DNA from: Chitinolyticbacter meiyuanensis
GTDB taxonomy: Bacteria; Pseudomonadota; Gammaproteobacteria; Burkholderiales; Chitinibacteraceae
Assembly: GCF_008033135.1 (NCBI RefSeq)
Contig: NZ_CP041335.1
Location: forward strand, 1,865,925-1,929,924
Length of the DNA stretch: 64,000 bases
Direction of reading: 5' to 3'
Part shown: in pieces, positions 16,701-26,456 of the stretch
How positions within the stretch are numbered: position 1 is the stretch's first letter
How the letters are laid out: each line of letters starts with the position of its first letter
Translations under genes and position numbers: made by a program
The notes under the pieces: model-generated
Seen by the model: only the letters and a program-made list of their open reading frames with translations
Told to the model about the DNA's origin: nothing
The model's database searches: none

Positions 16701-19700
16701 CACCAGCCGATAGCTGCTGCTATCGCCACTGGCAAAAAGCGTGGCGGTGGCAAGTGGTGCCGGATTCGCCAGGGTGGCGATGGGGCTGGGCGTGTTGTCG
16801 GTGGCCAGCATCGCATCAGGCAGCTGTTGGATGCGGGCTGGTGGCGCCAGCGGCGCCAGCCGGGGCAGATCGGCTTGGCCGGTGCCTTGCCAGAATGTGA
16901 CAAGGTCCATCACGTACCACTTGTAGCTTTGCAGGTAGTCGGCATAGCCGTTCAGGTCGGACGGTACAGCGGGGGGTATCGGTTGTCCGGGGTAATCGAC
17001 CTCGCCGACCAGCTTGCGTTGCGCCAGCAGATAGGCGTAATCGAAGCCGAAGCTGCCCATCAAGTCGATTGGATTGGCGAGGAACTGGATGTAATCGTTG
17101 TAGAGGCCGTAGTACCTGGCCAAGGCAAGCGGATCGGCCCCGCTCCATTCACCGAGCAGTGCCGGGGCTTGCACGAAGTCGGCTGCTTCTTCTGCGCTGT
17201 AGCCGCTGGAAAGGATGATGCTACGGAACGAGTCGTAGGGCCCGAGGCCTGAATCGTGGGGCGCATATTTGATTGCCGCGCCAAACGGATTTGTGGTGCC
17301 CAACGGATTGGCGCGCTGATAGAAGCCATCGGTCAGGCTGGCTTGCAGCACGATGTCACCCTCTGCTCGCAAGGTGATCGCCGGCGCCTGCCCCTGGTAG
17401 CGGAATACCAACTGATCTGGTGTTGGTCCGGCACCCAGGTTCCAGTTGGTCAACAGGCGGATGGCACCGTCATTGATCGCGCCATCCGGGTTGCGTAGCT
17501 CAATGCCGGGGCGGGCGCGTAGATTGGGCAGGTGGGCGAGGCGGGATTCGAACGCAAAGCCAGGGTTCTGGATGAAGCCCATCAGCGTGCCGGGGCCTTG
17601 CGCGGCGTCGCCATTGCGATAGCCGTAGAAGGTCTGGTGATCAGTGTTGGCGGCATCCGGCGTGAAGAAGTAGCGGCTCTGGTACAGCGCTTCCTCTTCC
17701 GGTGTCGATGGCGGCATCAGCGGGTTGCCCCAATGATCGATCCAGGTGCCGGCCACGCGCAGGCCGGTGACATCGAACCAGCCGGCCGGGTCGATGATGC
17801 CGTCAAAATGCTGGGTTGGATCGACAACGGCATCGGTGGTGCTCCATACCGCATAGGCCTCCACCGTGGTGGCGCGGCTGCCGCGAATCTGGGCGCCTTG
17901 CGCCACGTCGATCGCCACCTCGCCGTTGGTGAGCAAGGGCGCCCGCAGTGCGAGCGTGCCACCGGACAAGCCGCCCGCGCTGCCGCCGCTGACATCGATC
18001 ACTGCACCGCTGCCGATGCTGATGCGCCCCGACGATTCCGGTGTCACGTCCTGGTAGCCAAACGCATTGTTCAGGTTGCCGTTGTGCTTGCCGCTGGTGC
18101 CGATCACCACATCCCCACCGCGCTTGTCGGCGCGGCTGCCGCTGGCGAGCAGGCTGCCGTTCACCGCCACGCCGTTCTTGCCCCACAGCGCGATCTGGCC
18201 GCCCGCGCTGCCGCGCGCATCGAGCGTACCGTCGATGCGGATATTGCCGTTGGCGGTATCGCGCAACGCGCTGCCATTGTCGCCATCGGCCACCAGCTCG
18301 ATGCTGCTGCCGCGCAGCGTGCGGCCAGACGACAGCGTGAGGTTGCCGGCCTGGCTGCGGATCGCCAGCTCGCCGGCAACGCCGGCCTGCGTCAGCGTAT
18401 CGGCGAGGTGGTCAAGATCGATGGCGGCGGCGGTATCGAGCGCGAAATCGCTGCCACGGCCCGCTGCCGTGCCGTGCAACTGGCCGACGAGTTGTGCCTG
18501 GCCACGCGGTGCGCGGATCGTCAGCGCACCGCCATCCCCGCCGGCAGCGGCAGCGCCAAAACGCAACGCGGCATTGCCGGCCAGTACCACATTGCCCTGG
18601 TCGGCACGCAGTGTGAGCACTCCGCCCGGTGCATACAAGGTGGCGTCGAAAATGGCGCGGGCCAGGCCGGAGACATCGATATCGCTGCCGTCGTCGAGCA
18701 GCAGATCGCCCTGGGTGGCGTGCAGCGTCAGCCTGCCGGCATTGGCACGCATCCCGGTGTTGCTGCGGATTGCCGCAGCTTGCAGCGTCAGGCTGCCGCC
18801 GGCGGGGCGTGCGGCCGATGCAGCCTGCCCGTTGGCCTGCAGCGTTGCATTGCCGCTGGTGATGAGGGTCTGGCTGCTGCCTTGCCCGGCCTGCAGCACG
18901 GGGGTGGCGAGCTGCAGGGTGGCGGTGCCCAGATCGGTACTGCCGGTGTCTTCGCCCACCACCGCGCGGCTCAGCGTGCCGTTGAGCGCGCCAAAGCCGA
19001 CGAGCCGCTTGTCGCCTGCGCCAAGGCGCAGCTCGCTGGCATTGACCATGAGCGTCGCCGTGCCGGTTGCCGCATCGGGCATGGGCGCGGCCAGCGTATT
19101 GGCAAGTGTCAGCGTATCGGCCTGGATCGCGACGGCGTTGTCGTGGCTGACGAAACCGCCGGCACTCAGCGTGAGCGCGCCGGGCAGCTCGATGGACACG
19201 GCGGGATCGAGGAAATCGATATCGCCGTAGCTGCGCAGAACCACGGTCTGGGCGCTGGCCAGCTGCTGCAGGGTGGCCGTACCGACCGTCATGCCGCTGG
19301 CGGCCGATTGCCCGCTGCTGAAGGTGATGCGGCTGCTGTTCACCTCGATCTGCCGGCCGGCGAGTATCGCAGCGGCGGCGATGCGGGTATCACCGCTGGC
19401 ATCGACCAACAGCGTATTGCCGCCATTGAGCCGGGCACCGTCCTGGATGTCGACGAGTGCCGTCGGGGTGTCGGGCAGGTTGTGGCGCTGCAATTTGACC
19501 GGCCAGGCAGTGGAAACACGCAGCAGTGCGCCATCACCGCTGGTACCTGGGTCCATGCCGGCAGCATCGCGGCCGATCACCAGCGGGCGCTGCACGCTGC
19601 CGCCATGCTCACCGCGGGCGAGCACCACGGCACCGGATTGCACGGCGAGGCTGCCGCTTTCGCCGGCGGCGATCTCATCTGTGGTCAACGCGCGGGTGGC

Positions 19701-22700
19701 CAACAGGATTTCGCTGCCCTCTAGCGGGTGCGCCGCATCGTTGGCCACCTGGATATCGGTGGCGAGCGGGGTGATGACGACGCCTTCCTTGCCCGCGCTG
19801 CGTGTACCACCCAGCAGCAGGCTGCCGCCTGCCAGCGTGCTGAGCTGGTCCGCGGGCAACTGCAGGTAGCCGGCCTGTTGCGCCGCGGGCGTACCGACGA
19901 TCTGCAGCTGGCGTGCGGCGATGTCGATCTGTGCGGCGCTGCCCCCCTGATCCGCGGCGGCCTTTACTTGGGCACCCAGGCTCAGGCTGTCGCGTGCGCC
20001 GATCACCAGCTGGCCGCCGTCACGCGGCAGCATCGGTGCACTCTGGTCGCGCCGGGCGGCCTGGTCGGCGAAGAAGCGGTTGGCGCCGGTGAAGGTGTAT
20101 TCGGAATAGCGGGTCCAGGTGTCGCGATCCTGCAGCTCGAAGGTGCTGCTGCGCGCGTCGCGCACGCCGGAGAAGCCGTCGACGTAGTAGCCAGCAGCCA
20201 CGATGGTGCCATCCGCCAGTCGGCGGTTTTCCGCCGGCACACTGTCGCGCTGGCCGCTGCGCTCCACCAGCCGGTAGGCGCCCGGCAAGGTGGCGTAGCG
20301 CGCCGGCAGCAGCGTATAGGTCCCGTCCGCAAGACCGGGCACGCCAGCGAGATAGACCGAACGCCCGGCTTCGATCGGGGCCTGGCCAGGTTCCAGCACC
20401 GGATCGACCGGTGCGACGGCGCCGGTATAGCCGGGCAGGATGGCATAGACGCCGCGTTGGTCCGGATACAGCGGCACCTGGGTGCCGGCCGAACTCTGGG
20501 CGTAACTGACGTTGTAGCGCGCCAGTACATCGCGCGTGCCGCCGGTGCCCGGCACCCACTCCAGGCCCAGCAGATCGCCACCACCGCTGAGATCGACCGT
20601 GGCGCCGTCCTGCAGCGCGATGTTGCCGGCGTTGATCAGGATCTGCTTTTCCGGCGGGGCGTTGATTTCCCGCGGCTGTGGCGTGTAGGGGCTGTATTGC
20701 CAGTTGGTGCCGTCCACCGTGATGCCGTAGGGCACGGTCAGCCCAGCGAGCGAGACGGAGGTGGTGCTGCCGGGGGACAGCGTGACCATGTCGGTGCGCG
20801 GCGGCGGCATCCCATTGAGGGCGTTGCTCAGCGGCGCGAAATTGCCGTCCTGATCGCCGATGCTGCCGAGCACGATGTGGCCGGACGGTGCACGCAGCGT
20901 GCCACCTTGCTCGATGGTGGTTGCGGCGATCAGCAAGGCGCCGCCGGCGGAGAGTGGCGGTGCTCCCGCTTGCCCACGCTGCGTGATGCGGATCGCAGTG
21001 GGCAGCGGCTCACCGAGATCGTCAAGCAGTCCACCGGAGCTCGCGATCAGGCCGAACGTCGATCCGGTGGTCGGATAGATCTGCGCGGCGGCCAGTTCCA
21101 GATCGCCTGCGGTGTAGAGCAGTCCAGGGTTCCATCCGGTTGTGCCGAGCTGTCCGGACAAGCGGATGTCGCCGTCGCTTTGCAGCTGGGTCACGCCTGT
21201 GCCCTGAATACTGACTGAGCCGGCGAGATCGATGTGTTGCCCCGCCAGCGTCAATGTTGCAGCGCCACGCACGCTGGCCGGATCCACCTGTGCGCGCGTT
21301 GGATCTCCACGCAGCTGGATCAGCGGTGCCGTGATCGACACCTGCCCGTGAGTGGCCTCTGTTCCGGTCTGCGCGAGCGTGGGCTGAGGTAGGCTGCCAT
21401 CCTCAGGCAGGTCGATGGTGCGCAGCGTCGGTACCATGGCGGTGAAGGCACGGCCCAGCTGCAGATCGATATCGCCGGCCAGCACCAGGCTTTGCCGGCC
21501 GAATTCGCTCTCGCCATCGGCCGGGTAACGATAGGCGCGCGGCGCATCGATATGCAGGCCGGCAATGCCGGAGCCGTCCAGCCGATCCAGCGCAAAGTAC
21601 TTCACGTTGGCCGGCGCCTGCGGCAGATCACCCGGTAGGGCCAGCCCGGCACGGCCGGTGGTCAGGCCATGTTGCATCAGGACCAGCTCGCCATTCAGCG
21701 TGCCCTGGTCGTTGACCTTCAGATTGGGGGAAATCGGCAGCAGGTAGAGGCTACCGCCCACGGCGCCCTGTCCACCGGCTGCGGCCAATGTACCGTCGAA
21801 GTAAAGGCCGGTGGCGCCCGCCAGCACGATGCTGCCGCCATTGCTGCCGATGGTTTGCCGCCGGTACTGAGCACCTTGCTGCGCCAGCCCGGTGCTGACC
21901 GGTGCGGGTGCGAGCACATCCAGCTGCCCCTGTGTGCCCGATACGTCGATCCGGGCACCGGGAAGCGCGGCGATGAAGCCGGTGTCGGTCGACAGCGTGA
22001 CGCTGCCGCCAGCCAGCACCTGCCCGGTCCCTGCGTGGGTGGCTGGGCTGCGCCCGGCCAATGGGGCGATGTCCAGGTCGGGCAGCACGATGCCGCTGGC
22101 GTCGAGCACGCTGTGTTGACCCAGCCAGATGGACTTGCCGGTATCGAAGTTGTCGATGGGTTTGTCCAGCTCCGGATGGAGCAGACCGGAACGGGTCAAT
22201 GCCGACCGACGCAGGTCGCCACTCAGCGTGATGGCCCCGCCGCGCGCTTCGATGTGGCCGTCCACCGTGATGCGGTTGAACGATTGCAGGGTGACCTGTG
22301 CGCCTGGATCGGCGTGCAGCAGGGCACCCTCACCGAGGGTCACCGAGCCCTGGTTGGCAATGCCCGCGTAGTCCTGCCGGGTCCAGGTCCAGCCGCCGAG
22401 ATCCTGCACCGCACCCCAGTTCCAGTGGTTGCCGGCGCTGAGGCTGAAATGGGTGGCGGGCTGCAGTGCCGGCTGTACCCGCGCGCTGCCGAGCAGATCG
22501 AGCGTGCTGTCGCTCGGCAGGGCTGCCAGTTGGGCATCGCTAGGCGCCTGGCGCAGTAACTGGCTGACCTGGACATTGGCCCCCGGCAGGATGCCTGCGT
22601 CGTACTCGGCATAGAGCCGGTATGCGCCGAAACCTTGCCGGGCGAAGAAGCCATCGTCCAGCTGCAGCGTGGCATACGGTTTTTCTTCTTGGGCCGCGAG

Positions 22701-25700
22701 CGTGGCCGATGTGCCGATGGTGATGCCGAGCGCGTGTAGCTCCAGCGTGCCGCCGCCAGCAAAGCCGCTAGACTTGAGCGTGCCGTCCAGCTGCAGCCGG
22801 CCTGCGGACGGGCGTTCCGGCACGATGCCGAAGTTGGTCTTGTCGCCGCCGTCGTAGACCGCGAGTTTGATGTTGCCTCCCTTGCCGACGGGCAGGCCAC
22901 CCGCTGTCTTGAGCTTGCCATTGGCTGCGACATAACCGCCGCTACCGACATCAAGCAAGCTGCCTGCCTGCAGGGTCAATGACCCGCTGACATCGACATA
23001 GTCACCGCCCTGGGTGCCGGCATCCCACGATCCGTCCGTCAGCGGTTGGGACGCCTGTTTGTCGACCGCAAGCGAGATGGCGCCACCGTCGACGTACTGG
23101 CTGCCCAGCAAGTGGCTGCCATCCTGTCCGGCATCGTTGACCCACAGCCCGCTGGCATCGAGCACGGTCCCGCTGGCCACCTGGATGCCACCGGGCGTGG
23201 GCAGGGCTGCGGTGCGATCCGGCTGCAGATAGGGATGGAGCAGGTCGTTGCTGCCGATGCTATGCACATCGATGTGGCCCGCTTGGGCGGTGATATGGCC
23301 GGCAAGGCCGACGCGGATCGCGGTCAGATCAATTTCGCCACCGGGAACCACTTGCAGCTGGGCCTCGGGCGTCAGCTCGATGGCGCCGGCCTTGCTGCTG
23401 AGGGCGATGCGGGCGAGCCCACTGTCGGTGAGACGATCCGTTTCGAGTGGCAGCCAGTTCAGCAGGTTGTTGCGATCATCCGCTGCGCCCGCGATCGCTT
23501 CGGGCGTGCGCAGCACGGTATCGGCGCCGAACCCCGGCAGGCGTTCGCCCAGATCGGGCAGGGTATCGGTCACCAGGATGTTGGGACCGAAGCTGTATCT
23601 GCGTCCGCTTTCGCTGATTTCGGCCGTTTGGCTGGTCACCACCAGTGCGCCGCCGCTCGGGCGTTGGTTGCCGGCCACTTGACGGATGCCCGCATAGGCG
23701 TGGGCGGCCACTTCGCCCTGGAGCACGGCACTGCCGGCGACTTCGATTTTCAGCTTGCCGGCCGCGGCCCCTTCGACGTAGCCCGCCCGGTACTGGGCAA
23801 CAGTACCGGCGAGTAGTGGGTTCACATAGGTACGATCCACGCCCCAGCGCGCGTGTGCTTGCGTGTATTGGCCGGCGAAGCCGACATACAGCAGGTCCGG
23901 GTCCAGCCGGGATGGATCGTAGCTGCGTCCGTCTGCGCCGAGCAGCCGGGTCGGGCCGTTGCTGCGGCCGCCTTCATAGTTGAGGAAGCCCCCCTCCATG
24001 CGCAGCTGCGAACCGCTGCGGCTGATGACCTCGGTGCCAGACAGGTTGATCGTGCCGCCGTTGACCAGCAACTCGCGCACACCGCGCGGCACGTTGTCGA
24101 GATAGGGCACGACATTGATGCCGGGGCTGCCCACCCAGGGCAGGCCATCGCCCCGCACGCCGCTCAGGGTGGTGTCGACGTAGACCGTGCTGCCGTAAAG
24201 AAAGCCCTGGCGTAGCAACGGTGAATCGGCAAGGTCGTTGCGTGTCATCGGCCCCACCTTGAGGACGGTATCGGCAACCGACTTGTGGACATCCGGCAGA
24301 CCGGAGACATCGATCAATGCCCCTTCCGCGAGATAAACGCGACCGGCCACTGCGCCGGGCTCGATCCCGTTCGGATGGGCGGTGAGGCCATCACTACGGC
24401 GTGCGGCCAGCTGCACTTGCCCACCTGGCGCGACGATGCGCGCGTTCTGCTGCAGGGTGACGGCGCCACCGACGAGGTCCACCTTGCCCGGGGTGAACAC
24501 CGCCGTCGCCTTGGCGCTGGAGGTGGTGGTTTCGCCATCGTCGCTCGGCAGCATGGCGATCAGCGCTGTCTTACCCAGCGTGATGGCACCGAAGTCGGCG
24601 GCGCGCAGGCTGCTGTCGAGTGCAGTGCCAGGAGCCCATTCCGGATCGGTGACGAGCCCGATGTAGCCGGGTCGGGCGATGCCCGATATCGCGGCGAGCA
24701 CACCATCGTGCCGGACGCTGCCTGCGGCGAGCACGATGTCGCCGTGGTCGGCGAGCAGCAGGCCGCTGTTTCGCACCGACTGGCTGGCATCGTCGTGCTT
24801 CACCGTCGGGCTGATCCGGTTGGTATCGACCGCGGCACCCGCAACGGTGTTGCCTGCCACGTTCAGCTGGACCGAAGTGCCGCCAGCCAGGATCAGTGAG
24901 CCGCCGCGTGTCGTGATAGCACCGTCGTTGCTGAGCTGTGGTGCGGCGGCGATCACGAAGCCGGTATCGCCGGTGGCGATCTGCGCCCCGCGTTCGACGG
25001 TGAGCTCGCCACGCTGGCGAGCGACGCCATCTTCGATCCAGGCGCCGTTGACGAGGTGATGCTGGCTGCCGTCGCCTTCGCTGGATTCGAGTGCAGCGGT
25101 GATCCCTTTCTTCAGGAACAGCCGGTTGCTCTCGTTTACATCGGCTGTGAACAGATCCAGCGACGAGGCCAGCAGCGAATGCGTGTTCACCTGGCTGCCG
25201 GCACCGAACAGGATGCCGTTGCGGTTCAGCAGGTAGACGCTGCCTTCGGCCTTGATCTGGCCGCGGATCTCGCTGGGATGGCCGGCAGGGTCGTTGATGC
25301 GGTTGAGCGCGATCCATTCGTTGCTGCCGTCGAGCTGGGTGCCGGCGCGCTGGTCGAAGTGCACGGTGGTACGGCCGCCGACGTTGAAGGTCTCCCAGTT
25401 GAGGATGGCCTTGGCACCGGTCTGCACGATGCTGACGGTGGTGTTGCCACTGCTGCTGGTCTGGGTGGGCAGCTGGGCGTTCTGCCACAGCGCAGCATCC
25501 AGCAACCGGGCGGGCGCGAGCGGATCGTCCGCCACGCCGGCGGCGAGCTTCAGCCCCGCTTCGGCCAAGCCATCGGGCACCCCCCAGTTGCGGCTACGGG
25601 CGAACTGCGCCGCATCGCGCTGCGCCTGCTGCGCGGCGACGATGGCGGCGGCAGCGGCGTTGAGGTTGGCAATGCTTTGCTGCACGGTGCGCTGCTGCAG

Positions 25701-25925
25701 CAAGGCGGCCGCCGTGTAGCCGCCGGCCAGCGGGCCGGCCGTGGCGGGGGCCGTGCTGTTGCGTTGGGTACGCACCTCCTGTTTGCCTGACAGCCAGCCG
25801 GGTGACAACGGCGTCGGCGCCGCCCAGGCCATGCCGCTGCCCAGCAGCAGCGACGCGATGGCCCAGGCGATGGGCCGGGGCGTGAAGCGGCGGCGGGTGC
25901 GGGTATGGGCGGTGCGGCGGGTCAT
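13734..25925 (-). CDS. Giant filamentous haemagglutinin-family exoprotein (TpsA), DUF3739-type
   Basis: A 4,063-residue two-partner secretion exoprotein. Residues 1-36 are an Arg-rich signal peptide (cleavage near MAWAAP). After a roughly 110-residue Ala-rich helical linker, the TPS secretion domain runs from about 150 to beyond 300, with AILNWETFNVGG (173-184) and NRNGILFGAG (234-243), a variant of the NPNGI motif. The body is a long beta-helix of irregular repeats of the 'GGxIxLxAxGxIxL' kind, broken by a less repetitive section around residues 2740-3080. The C-terminal region resembles DUF3739 and ends SLITVDILGFGEN. By eye the only two cysteines are residues 3932 and 3938 (CNLDQHC). Its TpsB partner is the first gene of the same run. 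Likely a secreted or surface-anchored adhesin fibre. Confidence 0.93.
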   Translation of the reverse strand: MTRRTAHTRTRRRFTPRPIAWAIASLLLGSGMAWAAPTPLSPGWLSGKQEVRTQRNSTAPATAGPLAGGYTAAALLQQRTVQQSIANLNAAAAAIVAAQQAQRDAAQFARSRNWGVPDGLAEAGLKLAAGVADDPLAPARLLDAALWQNAQLPTQTSSSGNTTVSIVQTGAKAILNWETFNVGGRTTVHFDQRAGTQLDGSNEWIALNRINDPAGHPSEIRGQIKAEGSVYLLNRNGILFGAGSQVNTHSLLASSLDLFTADVNESNRLFLKKGITAALESSEGDGSQHHLVNGAWIEDGVARQRGELTVERGAQIATGDTGFVIAAAPQLSNDGAITTRGGSLILAGGTSVQLNVAGNTVAGAAVDTNRISPTVKHDDASQSVRNSGLLLADHGDIVLAAGSVRHDGVLAAISGIARPGYIGLVTDPEWAPGTALDSSLRAADFGAITLGKTALIAMLPSDDGETTTSSAKATAVFTPGKVDLVGGAVTLQQNARIVAPGGQVQLAARRSDGLTAHPNGIEPGAVAGRVYLAEGALIDVSGLPDVHKSVADTVLKVGPMTRNDLADSPLLRQGFLYGSTVYVDTTLSGVRGDGLPWVGSPGINVVPYLDNVPRGVRELLVNGGTINLSGTEVISRSGSQLRMEGGFLNYEGGRSNGPTRLLGADGRSYDPSRLDPDLLYVGFAGQYTQAHARWGVDRTYVNPLLAGTVAQYRAGYVEGAAAGKLKIEVAGSAVLQGEVAAHAYAGIRQVAGNQRPSGGALVVTSQTAEISESGRRYSFGPNILVTDTLPDLGERLPGFGADTVLRTPEAIAGAADDRNNLLNWLPLETDRLTDSGLARIALSSKAGAIELTPEAQLQVVPGGEIDLTAIRVGLAGHITAQAGHIDVHSIGSNDLLHPYLQPDRTAALPTPGGIQVASGTVLDASGLWVNDAGQDGSHLLGSQYVDGGAISLAVDKQASQPLTDGSWDAGTQGGDYVDVSGSLTLQAGSLLDVGSGGYVAANGKLKTAGGLPVGKGGNIKLAVYDGGDKTNFGIVPERPSAGRLQLDGTLKSSGFAGGGTLELHALGITIGTSATLAAQEEKPYATLQLDDGFFARQGFGAYRLYAEYDAGILPGANVQVSQLLRQAPSDAQLAALPSDSTLDLLGSARVQPALQPATHFSLSAGNHWNWGAVQDLGGWTWTRQDYAGIANQGSVTLGEGALLHADPGAQVTLQSFNRITVDGHIEARGGAITLSGDLRRSALTRSGLLHPELDKPIDNFDTGKSIWLGQHSVLDASGIVLPDLDIAPLAGRSPATHAGTGQVLAGGSVTLSTDTGFIAALPGARIDVSGTQGQLDVLAPAPVSTGLAQQGAQYRRQTIGSNGGSIVLAGATGLYFDGTLAAAGGQGAVGGSLYLLPISPNLKVNDQGTLNGELVLMQHGLTTGRAGLALPGDLPQAPANVKYFALDRLDGSGIAGLHIDAPRAYRYPADGESEFGRQSLVLAGDIDLQLGRAFTAMVPTLRTIDLPEDGSLPQPTLAQTGTEATHGQVSITAPLIQLRGDPTRAQVDPASVRGAATLTLAGQHIDLAGSVSIQGTGVTQLQSDGDIRLSGQLGTTGWNPGLLYTAGDLELAAAQIYPTTGSTFGLIASSGGLLDDLGEPLPTAIRITQRGQAGAPPLSAGGALLIAATTIEQGGTLRAPSGHIVLGSIGDQDGNFAPLSNALNGMPPPRTDMVTLSPGSTTSVSLAGLTVPYGITVDGTNWQYSPYTPQPREINAPPEKQILINAGNIALQDGATVDLSGGGDLLGLEWVPGTGGTRDVLARYNVSYAQSSAGTQVPLYPDQRGVYAILPGYTGAVAPVDPVLEPGQAPIEAGRSVYLAGVPGLADGTYTLLPARYATLPGAYRLVERSGQRDSVPAENRRLADGTIVAAGYYVDGFSGVRDARSSTFELQDRDTWTRYSEYTFTGANRFFADQAARRDQSAPMLPRDGGQLVIGARDSLSLGAQVKAAADQGGSAAQIDIAARQLQIVGTPAAQQAGYLQLPADQLSTLAGGSLLLGGTRSAGKEGVVITPLATDIQVANDAAHPLEGSEILLATRALTTDEIAAGESGSLAVQSGAVVLARGEHGGSVQRPLVIGRDAAGMDPGTSGDGALLRVSTAWPVKLQRHNLPDTPTALVDIQDGARLNGGNTLLVDASGDTRIAAAAILAGRQIEVNSSRITFSSGQSAASGMTVGTATLQQLASAQTVVLRSYGDIDFLDPAVSIELPGALTLSAGGFVSHDNAVAIQADTLTLANTLAAPMPDAATGTATLMVNASELRLGAGDKRLVGFGALNGTLSRAVVGEDTGSTDLGTATLQLATPVLQAGQGSSQTLITSGNATLQANGQAASAARPAGGSLTLQAAAIRSNTGMRANAGRLTLHATQGDLLLDDGSDIDVSGLARAIFDATLYAPGGVLTLRADQGNVVLAGNAALRFGAAAAGGDGGALTIRAPRGQAQLVGQLHGTAAGRGSDFALDTAAAIDLDHLADTLTQAGVAGELAIRSQAGNLTLSSGRTLRGSSIELVADGDNGSALRDTANGNIRIDGTLDARGSAGGQIALWGKNGVAVNGSLLASGSRADKRGGDVVIGTSGKHNGNLNNAFGYQDVTPESSGRISIGSGAVIDVSGGSAGGLSGGTLALRAPLLTNGEVAIDVAQGAQIRGSRATTVEAYAVWSTTDAVVDPTQHFDGIIDPAGWFDVTGLRVAGTWIDHWGNPLMPPSTPEEEALYQSRYFFTPDAANTDHQTFYGYRNGDAAQGPGTLMGFIQNPGFAFESRLAHLPNLRARPGIELRNPDGAINDGAIRLLTNWNLGAGPTPDQLVFRYQGQAPAITLRAEGDIVLQASLTDGFYQRANPLGTTNPFGAAIKYAPHDSGLGPYDSFRSIILSSGYSAEEAADFVQAPALLGEWSGADPLALARYYGLYNDYIQFLANPIDLMGSFGFDYAYLLAQRKLVGEVDYPGQPIPPAVPSDLNGYADYLQSYKWYVMDLVTFWQGTGQADLPRLAPLAPPARIQQLPDAMLATDNTPSPIATLANPAPLATATLFASGDSSSYRLVAGATAGSAAPVSVDSNQGGQIEIASHRITHQIYDDSTFYYPYERDIALPNLIRTGTGSIELAAAGDILLRDKTAPGVIYTAGLPVEGTSFVPSSYLAANGNPAYAELSNLLLANAEVHPAAAGDIRLTAGGDITGNQQVYDEDGSKTGFSGNYLGQYWTTWLWARQPIGDIGVISSINFSHFGQGVMSVGGDIAVTAAGDVRELSLSAPTTYTGSSEVTSFHGGGDITVKAGRDLIGGSVFVSKGDASLTVGRDVKAAFTLRPPNLFNQDGSQAENDISTVFALQNGHIDLQAGRHVDIGAVVNPALLTSPVGGNIRSDLQRYGETASVSFASAGGDIQLGTLIFGNPLFANGYWDGAKGVGARYLDLLPPNVVLHAAQGGIRIAQAGQLFPAQHNQLEVIAASDILMSNLRSDGFAPTSLYLGIARGTAADFPSPEAGLPSTWNPSTDAALDNNNAEAASLHRDDHDPVRLYTLSDLVNGVEGTLLSALTLRYPKPVWIRAGGDIINLALSATHSHAGDVTRIEAGRDIYDVAYALDPSAPRDFYGALKIIPVIALGGPGTLEIQAGRHLGPFTSQTELAQQTGGISPAEPLPELRNLTGINTIGNVGNSFLPRQSADIVVRVGVGPGLATEDFIARHIAPDTRITDAPDLSPALITFMQRRSAEEGELTAEAAWQGFQALPAEAQQLFVDQALFTVLGTTARDYHDAASPYRNQYARGYEAINTLFPASLGYTANNLAGGSNGAAELAHTGDLDLRGTTIQTQQGGDIRILAPGGQALLGSASALPASITPNQTGVLTLERGGIDIFLDRSLLLAQSRVFTEQGGDMLIWSSNGDINAGKGARTTAELPRSTYVCNLDQHCRIDARGLVSGAGIATLQTIPGAPSGDVLLVAPRGTVDAGDAGIRVSGNLYIAAQSVANAFNVDVQGEQVGVPTIASVNVAALTSGDKAANAAAQAAQEVARQQQSASKDKGVSLITVDILGFGEN

Positions 25926-25955
25926 GGTGGCAGGTCCTGCAACAGGTGGGGGCGA

Positions 25956-26456
25956 TCAGGCGGCTTGGGCTTCGGTGGCGAGCGGGGCGCGGCTGCGCAG
26001 GAACAGGAAGAACTCCTGCATCAGCTGGTCCCACAGCTGCAGCGTGGCGACGAGTTGCGCCCGCCCCACCGCGATGGTGAGCACATCCCAGCGCAGCGCG
26101 AGGTAGGGGCCGTCATTCCCCTGCAGCACCGCCAGCCGGGCAAAGCGGCGTTCGATGTTCCAGCCGGCAACAGCGGCTTCCAGCCACGCCGGCAAGGCAC
26201 TGCCGGGATCGATCCCGTCGATGCGCGGCGCGTAGACCAGCGACAGGTCGCCGTATTGCGCCTCCTGCGGCGAACCGGGCTGCGGGTTGCCAAAATGCAC
26301 GGTGAAGACCGCGCCGTGCAGCGCACTGCCGATCATGGGCTGGCCGTTGGCGCTGCCGATTTCGGCGCGGCAGCCGAGATCGGCCAGCAATTGGGCGACA
26401 ACGGCGGGGGTGACGCTGGCAATCTGGGAGGGGGCGTGTTCGGTCATGGCGATCAT
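25956..26456 (-). CDS. YbjN-like small protein in the TPS operon
   Basis: A 166-residue protein without signal peptide or membrane segment. Its alternating strands and helices, with segments VVAQLLADLGCRAEIGSANG and WNIERRFARLAVLQGN and the final LQLWDQLMQEFFLFLRSRA, look like the YbjN/type III secretion chaperone-like fold. The start ATG 26456 overlaps the stop of the coiled-coil gene by one base (TGATG), so translation is coupled; ATG 26447 is an alternative. It is immediately upstream of tpsA (30-base gap). A role as cytoplasmic chaperone or holdback factor for the giant exoprotein is an inference from fold and position. Confidence 0.6.
   Translation of the reverse strand: MIAMTEHAPSQIASVTPAVVAQLLADLGCRAEIGSANGQPMIGSALHGAVFTVHFGNPQPGSPQEAQYGDLSLVYAPRIDGIDPGSALPAWLEAAVAGWNIERRFARLAVLQGNDGPYLALRWDVLTIAVGRAQLVATLQLWDQLMQEFFLFLRSRAPLATEAQAA

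Noticed and set aside
17532..19724. A 730-codon plus-strand open frame opposite the haemagglutinin gene
   Set aside because: It is an antisense shadow of a very GC-rich, repetitive gene. It has no ribosome site, no domain, and a composition driven by the opposite strand. The same holds for the long plus-strand frames at 13803-14744, 19728-21218 and 21669-22559.
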